A stretch of DNA of 10,895 nt from an uncultured Catenibacterium sp. GTDB lineage: Bacteria; Bacillota_I; Bacilli_A; Erysipelotrichales; Coprobacillaceae. Every line of letters begins with the position of its first letter. The first letter of the stretch is position 1. The position numbers were made by a program, and so were the translations under genes. Of the stretch, positions 6,819 through 10,895 are shown in pieces. The stretch is from positions 1 to 10,895 of the forward strand of contig NZ_CAAFOM010000171.1 in assembly GCF_900764565.1 (NCBI RefSeq), given 5' to 3'. The notes under the pieces are model-generated. The model worked only from the letters and a program-made list of their open reading frames with translations, was not told where the DNA came from and did not search any database.

Positions 6819-8563
6819 TATTTTTTATTCATGATGACAGGAATAATCATCGGTCTTCTCTTTGTCTTAGTATAGAAATAAGTTGTTAATGTTTCTCTAA
6901 TTGTATTCTTAATTTCCCCAAATGTTGTCTTTTCCTGTAATAAAGCACGTAACTTACGATCCACAGCCATTTCAGCACCATAAATCATAGGCTTACTATC
7001 TTTCATATATACAAATCCACGGCTCATGATGACTGGCTTATGAAGTAAAATACCAGCATGTGAATCCATGCTAATAAGAACGGCTACCATACCATCTTCA
7101 CTTAAAATCTGACGGTCATGTAATACAGCAGTAGATAAACCTGTTAAATCATTACCATCTACATAAATATCATCTGCATGTACGCCTCTTGTCTGGAACA
7201 CTTCATGATCCTTTAAGCATAAGCAATCCCCATTACTTAATACAAAAGCATGATCAGGATTTCCACCTACTTCTTCATATAACTTCTTATGAATACAAAG
7301 CATCTTGTGTTCACCATGAACTGGGAAGAAGTATTTAGGCTTAGTAAGTAACATCATCAATTTCTGTTCTTCCTGAGAAGCATGTCCAGAAGTATGAAGG
7401 TTACTGATCATAGAGTTTTCAAGAACTCTTGCACCAGAACGATATAACTTATTAATTAAACGTGATACAGAAGACTGGTTACCTGGAATAGGGTTAGATG
7501 AGAATAATACTGTATCACCAGGCTTGATCTTAACCTGACGATGTGTACCATTCGCAATTCTATTTAAGGCTGCCAATGCTTCACCCTGAGATCCAGTACA
7601 TAGAATCAAGATTTCATTATCAGGAAGATGTCTTGCTTCATCATTCTTAATAAAGAAACGATCAGGACACTTGATATAACCCATCTTTCTTGCAACATCG
7701 ATATTGTTGACCATTGAACGTCCATATACAAGAATCTTACGATTAAACTTAACAGCAGCTTCTACAATCTGCTGTACTCTATGTATATTAGATGCAAATG
7801 TGGCAACAATAATACGTCCTTCAGTCTTTCTGAATTCTTCCTGTACCTGTGAAGCCACTGTCTTTTCACTAATAGAGAATGTTGGTACTTCCGCATTCGT
7901 ACTATCACTCATTAATAAATCAACACCTGTTTCACCTAAGAAACTCATAATTTGATAATCAGCAGGATTAGCCACAGGAGATAAGTCAAACTTAAAGTCA
8001 CCTGTTTCTACAATACGTCCATCAGGTGTATTCACAATAATCCCCATAGATTCAGGAATAGAATGGTTAGTATTAAAGAAACCAATATTAAAATATTTAG
8101 TCTTAATAGAACTTTCATGTGTAATAGGAACCATCTTAGTCACATGTGTAAGATGATGTTCCTCTAGTTTTCTTCTAATCATGGCACATGCCAATGGTGA
8201 AGCATAAATAAATGGAATATTCACGAGTCTTAATAAGAAAGGAATACCTCCAATATGGTCTTCATGACCATGTGTAATAAACAATCCCTTGATCTTTTTA
8301 TTATTCTTTCTTAAATAAGTATAATCTGGAATAACATAATCAATCCCAGGAAGACCTTCAGATGCAAATTTAACACCTGCATCAATAATAATCATTTCAT
8401 CATTACATTCAATACAGTAAGTATTCTTACCAACCTCGTTCAAACCGCCTAATGCGAATATTTTTGTCCCTTGTGTTTTAACATTATGATGTGTAGAAGG
8501 GAATCTTCTTTTAGAACGATGAGGTTTGAATGTCTTTTTCTTTTCAGTATTATTGACTGACAT
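6818..8563 (-). CDS. rnj: Ribonuclease J (metallo-beta-lactamase/beta-CASP ribonuclease)
   Basis: RNase J is a cytosolic zinc-dependent 5'-3' exonuclease and endonuclease for mRNA decay and rRNA processing in Firmicutes. The protein shows the metallo-beta-lactamase signature THGHEDHIGG (His98, His100, Asp102, His103), NTNHSIPES (His167), ETGDFKFD (Asp189), SDSTNAE, the beta-CASP GSQGE segment, and HTSGHAS, where the final His belongs to the active site. The C-terminal part ends in the typical RRPMIIPVIM. At 581 residues it is about 25 longer than Bacillus RNase J1; the extra is a Lys/Arg/His-rich N-terminal tail (residues 1-31) of low complexity. GAGGTGG about 10 bases upstream supports ATG 8563. 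It is the first gene of a two-gene unit with the metallophosphoesterase. Whether it corresponds to J1 or J2 cannot be told from this window. Confidence 0.96.
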   Translation of the reverse strand: MSVNNTEKKKTFKPHRSKRRFPSTHHNVKTQGTKIFALGGLNEVGKNTYCIECNDEMIIIDAGVKFASEGLPGIDYVIPDYTYLRKNNKKIKGLFITHGHEDHIGGIPFLLRLVNIPFIYASPLACAMIRRKLEEHHLTHVTKMVPITHESSIKTKYFNIGFFNTNHSIPESMGIIVNTPDGRIVETGDFKFDLSPVANPADYQIMSFLGETGVDLLMSDSTNAEVPTFSISEKTVASQVQEEFRKTEGRIIVATFASNIHRVQQIVEAAVKFNRKILVYGRSMVNNIDVARKMGYIKCPDRFFIKNDEARHLPDNEILILCTGSQGEALAALNRIANGTHRQVKIKPGDTVLFSSNPIPGNQSSVSRLINKLYRSGARVLENSMISNLHTSGHASQEEQKLMMLLTKPKYFFPVHGEHKMLCIHKKLYEEVGGNPDHAFVLSNGDCLCLKDHEVFQTRGVHADDIYVDGNDLTGLSTAVLHDRQILSEDGMVAVLISMDSHAGILLHKPVIMSRGFVYMKDSKPMIYGAEMAVDRKLRALLQEKTTFGEIKNTIRETLTTYFYTKTKRRPMIIPVIMNKK

Positions 8564-8611
8564 AAATTACTATCCACCTCTTTCTCAAATAATGTAAAAT
8601 CATTCATTAAA

Positions 8612-8640
8612 ATAATAATATAAAAAAAGTGAATAATCAA
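8612..8640 (-). promoter_or_regulatory. Putative sigma-A promoter of rnj
   Basis: On the minus strand TTGATT (8635-8640), a 17-base spacer and TATTAT (8612-8617) give a -35/-10 pair about 50 bases before the RNase J start. The region is very AT-rich, so chance matches are likely. Confidence 0.45.
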
Positions 8641-8641
8641 T

Positions 8642-8659
8642 GTTGTAAGGGAATACAAC
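8642..8659. repeat. Inverted repeat GTTGTA-N6-TACAAC upstream of the rnj promoter
   Basis: Two perfect 6-base arms, GTTGTA (8642-8647) and TACAAC (8654-8659), are separated by AGGGAA. The repeat ends one base from the predicted rnj -35 box and lies just beyond the degV terminator. It has no T-run on either side, so it is not a terminator. An operator for an unidentified dimeric regulator is possible. Confidence 0.4.
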
Positions 8660-8667
8660 CAAAAATT

Positions 8668-8693
8668 AAAAAAAGATGTTCTGTCGAACATCT
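8668..8693 (-). terminator. Intrinsic terminator of degV
   Basis: On the minus strand the arms AGATGTTC and GAACATCT (8686-8693 and 8674-8681) enclose a GACA tetraloop, followed by seven T (8668-8674). The stem overlaps the first base of the degV stop codon (8693-8695). Confidence 0.87.
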
Positions 8694-9553
8694 TAATAAG
8701 AACCTTTCTTATAAGCAGCTACTGCAAGTGAACCTGGACCAATATGACAAGCAACACTTAATGATAAACGGTCAAAGATAACCTCTTTATCAGGGAACGC
8801 TTCCTTGATCTGTTCTAGATAATCTAAAGCAGCTTCTTTATCATAAGAATAAACACATGCTACTTCATAATCATCACCCCAGCCACGGTCAACTATATCC
8901 TGTTTTACTTGGTCAATCATCATCTTACGGGCTTTCTTCATAGTACGTGAAGTACCATATTTATCTAACTTTTCACCCTGAATAGTAAGAATAGGCTTGA
9001 TTTTTAATAAACCAGCAAGCGTTGCAGCAGCAGGTGATAAACGTCCACCCTTCTTTAAATATTCAAGTGTATCTACAGTAACATAGATAGTGGCATTCAT
9101 CTTATTAGTCATTAAATAATCATAAATCTCTTTTGCGCTATATCCTTTATTTGCCATAGCAATCGCATCTAGGACATCCGCTTTTTGTGTAACAGAGATT
9201 CTTTGAGAATCTACAACAAATACTTTTCCCTTATACTGATCTTCATCCGCCATCATCATCGCTGTCTGACAGCTTCCTGATAAGCCACTGCTCATAGGTA
9301 TATGAATAATAGCGTCATGTGTTTTTAATATTTCATCCCACTTCTTTGCGATAATACCAATTGTAGGCTGTGAAGTGAATACTTCAGCGCCACCCATTAA
9401 TTTTTCATAGAAATGTTCTTGTGTTAAATTGATATCTTCTTCAAATTCTTTACCATCTATAGTGAAAGGCATCGGAATACAGTAGATACCTAATTCTTTT
9501 GCTTCTTTTTGTGTAATGCCAGAGTTACTATCTGTCATGATTGCAATTTTCAT
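8693..9553 (-). CDS. DegV family fatty-acid-binding protein (FakB-like)
   Basis: DegV/FakB proteins are cytosolic carriers that hold one fatty acid and present it to the kinase FakA, which makes acyl-phosphate for phospholipid synthesis. The 286-residue protein starts MKIAIMTDSNSG and has TSQPT (60-64), SSGLSGS (88-94), KKGGRLS in the middle, and HIGPG (270-274), the segments that surround the bound acyl chain and its carboxylate. The length is normal. I chose ATG 9553 because AAGGAGGT lies just upstream; a longer reading from 9610 would have no binding site and includes the ribosome-binding-site region. It is monocistronic, divergent from the MscS gene. No FakA gene is in the window. The fatty acid preference cannot be inferred. 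Confidence 0.93.
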   Translation of the reverse strand: MKIAIMTDSNSGITQKEAKELGIYCIPMPFTIDGKEFEEDINLTQEHFYEKLMGGAEVFTSQPTIGIIAKKWDEILKTHDAIIHIPMSSGLSGSCQTAMMMADEDQYKGKVFVVDSQRISVTQKADVLDAIAMANKGYSAKEIYDYLMTNKMNATIYVTVDTLEYLKKGGRLSPAAATLAGLLKIKPILTIQGEKLDKYGTSRTMKKARKMMIDQVKQDIVDRGWGDDYEVACVYSYDKEAALDYLEQIKEAFPDKEVIFDRLSLSVACHIGPGSLAVAAYKKGSY

Positions 9554-9579
9554 ACAAGGACCTCCTTCAGTCAAACTCA

Positions 9580-9607
9580 ATTTTAACAATTTTGAGGAAT
9601 AAATCAA
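9580..9607 (-). promoter_or_regulatory. Putative sigma-A promoter of degV
   Basis: On the minus strand TTGATT (9602-9607), a 16-base spacer and TAAAAT (9580-9585) form a moderate pair about 27 bases before the DegV start. It is back to back with the MscS promoter, and the two -35 boxes are only 7 bases apart. Confidence 0.45.
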
Positions 9608-9614
9608 CATTTTC

Positions 9615-9643
9615 TTGACTAATCAATTTAGACGAATTATTGT
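9615..9643 (+). promoter_or_regulatory. Putative sigma-A promoter of the mscS-trx unit
   Basis: TTGACT (9615-9620), a 17-base spacer and TATTGT (9638-9643) precede the MscS gene. The -35 matches 5 of 6 consensus bases and the -10 matches 4 of 6. The predicted transcription start near 9650 leaves a short leader with AAAGGAG. Confidence 0.5.
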
Positions 9644-9669
9644 AGATGCACATGAAAGGAGTTACAAAA

Positions 9670-10464
9670 ATGGTAGAAAAATACTTAGAAACACTTTATG
9701 GCTTAGGAGAAAAAGCACTTCAAGCCCTTATCATTATAATTATTGGATATATCGTATATAAGATTTTTGATAAGTTATTTACAAAATTCATTGAAAAGTC
9801 ATCCCAGGATGAAATTGTCTTAAATTTCTTTAAGACAATCATCAAGACAGTCTTTATTGTGATACTAGCGATTATGGCTTTATCACAACTTGGTATTAAT
9901 ACAAGTTCTATTCTTGCTATCTTCACTGCAGCTTCTGCAGCATTCGCATTAGCGATTAAAGACTCACTCGCAAGTTTCTTTGATGGCATCATTATCTTGC
10001 TTGCAAAACCTTTTTCTAAAGGAGATCTTATTGAAGTAGCAGGTGTAACAGGAAGAATCCAGGAAATCTCTTTACTCTATACGAATCTACTTACTTTAGA
10101 TAATAAGAAGATTGTGATTCCAAATTCTCAGCTGGCTCATTCAACACTCGTGAATTATTCAAGTGAAGAAATGCGTCGTGTAGATTTAAACTTCGATGTT
10201 GTGATGGATAGTGATACAGATCTAGTTAAGAAGGTTATTATGGAAGAAGCTTTAGCAAATCCTTATTGTCTTCATGACATTCCACCATTTGTGAATATCA
10301 CAGAATATAAGGATAGTGCATTAAGCTTTACACTAAGAGTATGGGCGGCTACAGAAAACTATGAAACACTTAAGTGCAGCTTACTTGAAAATATGAATAA
10401 GCGTTTCAATGAAGAAGGCATAGAACTTGCATATACTACTTACGATATTCATCTAAGCAAATAA
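9670..10464 (+). CDS. MscS-type small-conductance mechanosensitive channel
   Basis: This 264-residue protein is a compact MscS-family channel, a homoheptamer in the cytoplasmic membrane that opens under tension to release solutes after osmotic downshock. Three hydrophobic helices are visible at about 15-33, 52-75 and 80-112. The third, pore-lining helix is Ala/Gly-rich (AASAAFALAIKDSLASFFDG) and runs into the family signature KPFSKGDLIEVAGVTGRIQEI (113-133), followed by VIPNSQL (149-155) of the beta domain. The C-terminal alpha/beta cytosolic domain is present, so it looks complete. I chose ATG 9670, which follows AAAGGAG with 8 bases between; the in-frame ATG 9646 lacks a binding site. The thioredoxin gene follows after 48 bases without a terminator, so the two are probably cotranscribed. 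Gating selectivity is not predictable. Confidence 0.94.
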   Translation: MVEKYLETLYGLGEKALQALIIIIIGYIVYKIFDKLFTKFIEKSSQDEIVLNFFKTIIKTVFIVILAIMALSQLGINTSSILAIFTAASAAFALAIKDSLASFFDGIIILLAKPFSKGDLIEVAGVTGRIQEISLLYTNLLTLDNKKIVIPNSQLAHSTLVNYSSEEMRRVDLNFDVVMDSDTDLVKKVIMEEALANPYCLHDIPPFVNITEYKDSALSFTLRVWAATENYETLKCSLLENMNKRFNEEGIELAYTTYDIHLSK

Positions 10465-10512
10465 CTTGCGTAACATTCCTCAATCTGTTTAAATGTAGGT
10501 GAGGTGAAGAAT

Positions 10513-10821
10513 ATGAAAATTGTAGATCAGAACGGTTTTAATGAAGCATTAAATAATAAGTATGTATTAGTAGACTTCTATGCAGACTGGTGTGGCCCTT
10601 GTAAGATGGTTGGTCCAGTACTAGAAGAACTAGATGCTGAGAATGATCAGTTAACAGTTGTTAAGGTAAACGTAGACAATGAACTTGATTTAGCATCTAA
10701 ATACGGTGTACAGTCTATTCCAAACATGATTTTCTTTAAAGATGGAAAGGCTGTTACACAGATTATTGGCTTTGCGAATAAGGAAGCAATCCTTGATAAA
10801 ATCAACCCATTTATGGGCTAA
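10513..10821 (+). CDS. trxA: Thioredoxin
   Basis: Thioredoxin is the small cytosolic dithiol-disulfide oxidoreductase that reduces protein disulfides and supplies electrons to reductases. The 102-residue protein has the classical active site WCGPC (Cys27, Cys30), the buried Asp21 in VDFYADW, and the cis-proline Pro70 in SIPN, where most thioredoxins have IPT. There is no signal peptide or membrane anchor, so it is cytosolic. I chose ATG 10513 because AGGTGA (10502-10507) sits 5 bases upstream; the GTG at 10504 lies inside that site. It follows the MscS gene closely and ends one base before a strong terminator. No thioredoxin reductase gene is nearby, so its partner must be elsewhere. The symbol is by family and could be another thioredoxin paralogue. 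Confidence 0.95.
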   Translation: MKIVDQNGFNEALNNKYVLVDFYADWCGPCKMVGPVLEELDAENDQLTVVKVNVDNELDLASKYGVQSIPNMIFFKDGKAVTQIIGFANKEAILDKINPFMG

Positions 10822-10822
10822 G

Positions 10823-10846
10823 AGGCACCTGATTGGTGCCTTTTTT
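10823..10846 (+). terminator. Intrinsic terminator of the mscS-trx unit
   Basis: A perfect 7-base stem, AGGCACC and GGTGCCT, around a 5-base loop is followed by a T-run to 10846. It begins one base after the thioredoxin stop codon. Confidence 0.92.
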
Positions 10847-10895
10847 AGTTGCTTGATTTTTCTCTTTATGATAATAAATTAAGTGCAAAAAATAT

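Noticed and set aside
8449..8691. An 80-residue open frame on the minus strand between degV and rnj
   Set aside because: It overlaps the RNase J start in another frame, starts inside the degV terminator, has no ribosome binding site and covers the predicted rnj promoter. Its composition reflects AT-rich non-coding sequence.
10847..10895. Promoter for a following gene (TTGCTT with GATAAT or TAATAA)
   Set aside because: The spacing is poor for one choice and the hexamers are weak for the other; no gene start is in view, so it cannot be supported.

Overview
The window reads as an AT-rich, low-GC Gram-positive (Firmicutes/Bacillota) chromosome segment. The grounds are strong AGGAGG-type ribosome binding sites, sigma-A-like promoters, a groES-groEL operon under HrcA/CIRCE control, ribonuclease J, a DegV fatty-acid-binding protein and an MprF-type membrane domain. 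An Erysipelotrichia-like gut bacterium is my guess from overall feel; no marker here proves it. There is no sign of a mobile element, CRISPR array, prophage, tRNA or rRNA. The window is mostly housekeeping sequence, and I found no clear new multi-gene system.

Layout. Bases 1-21 are Illumina adapter sequence, not genome. A shikimate dehydrogenase-like gene on the minus strand (22-768) runs into the adapter, so it lacks its C-terminus. Divergent from it is a plus-strand pair: a YdjC/ChbG-family deacetylase and a stand-alone class I/II aminotransferase (865-2843). This pair converges on groES-groEL (minus, 2869-4761) at a shared bidirectional terminator. The groES promoter is flanked and overlapped by two CIRCE operators. 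Further along the minus strand are an MprF/YbhN-type integral membrane protein (4914-5936), a membrane-anchored metallophosphoesterase with altered active-site motifs (6021-6818) overlapping the ribonuclease J gene (6818-8563), and a DegV protein (8693-9553). Divergent from degV is a plus-strand pair, an MscS-type channel and thioredoxin (9670-10821), ending in a terminator. The last ~50 bases (10847-10895) hold only AT-rich intergenic sequence, possibly the start of the next promoter. No gene-free stretch exceeds 300 bases.

How the parts relate. The genes form compact units, each closed by an intrinsic hairpin. In every unit with a visible end the hairpin overlaps or directly follows the stop codon, which suggests transcription runs ahead of translation here. 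The points most worth a second look are the metallophosphoesterase that has lost canonical GNH and GHxH residues while sharing an operon with RNase J, the stop-codon/terminator overlap pattern, the inverted repeat just upstream of the RNase J promoter, and the adapter-derived tail that would be translated onto the truncated dehydrogenase.
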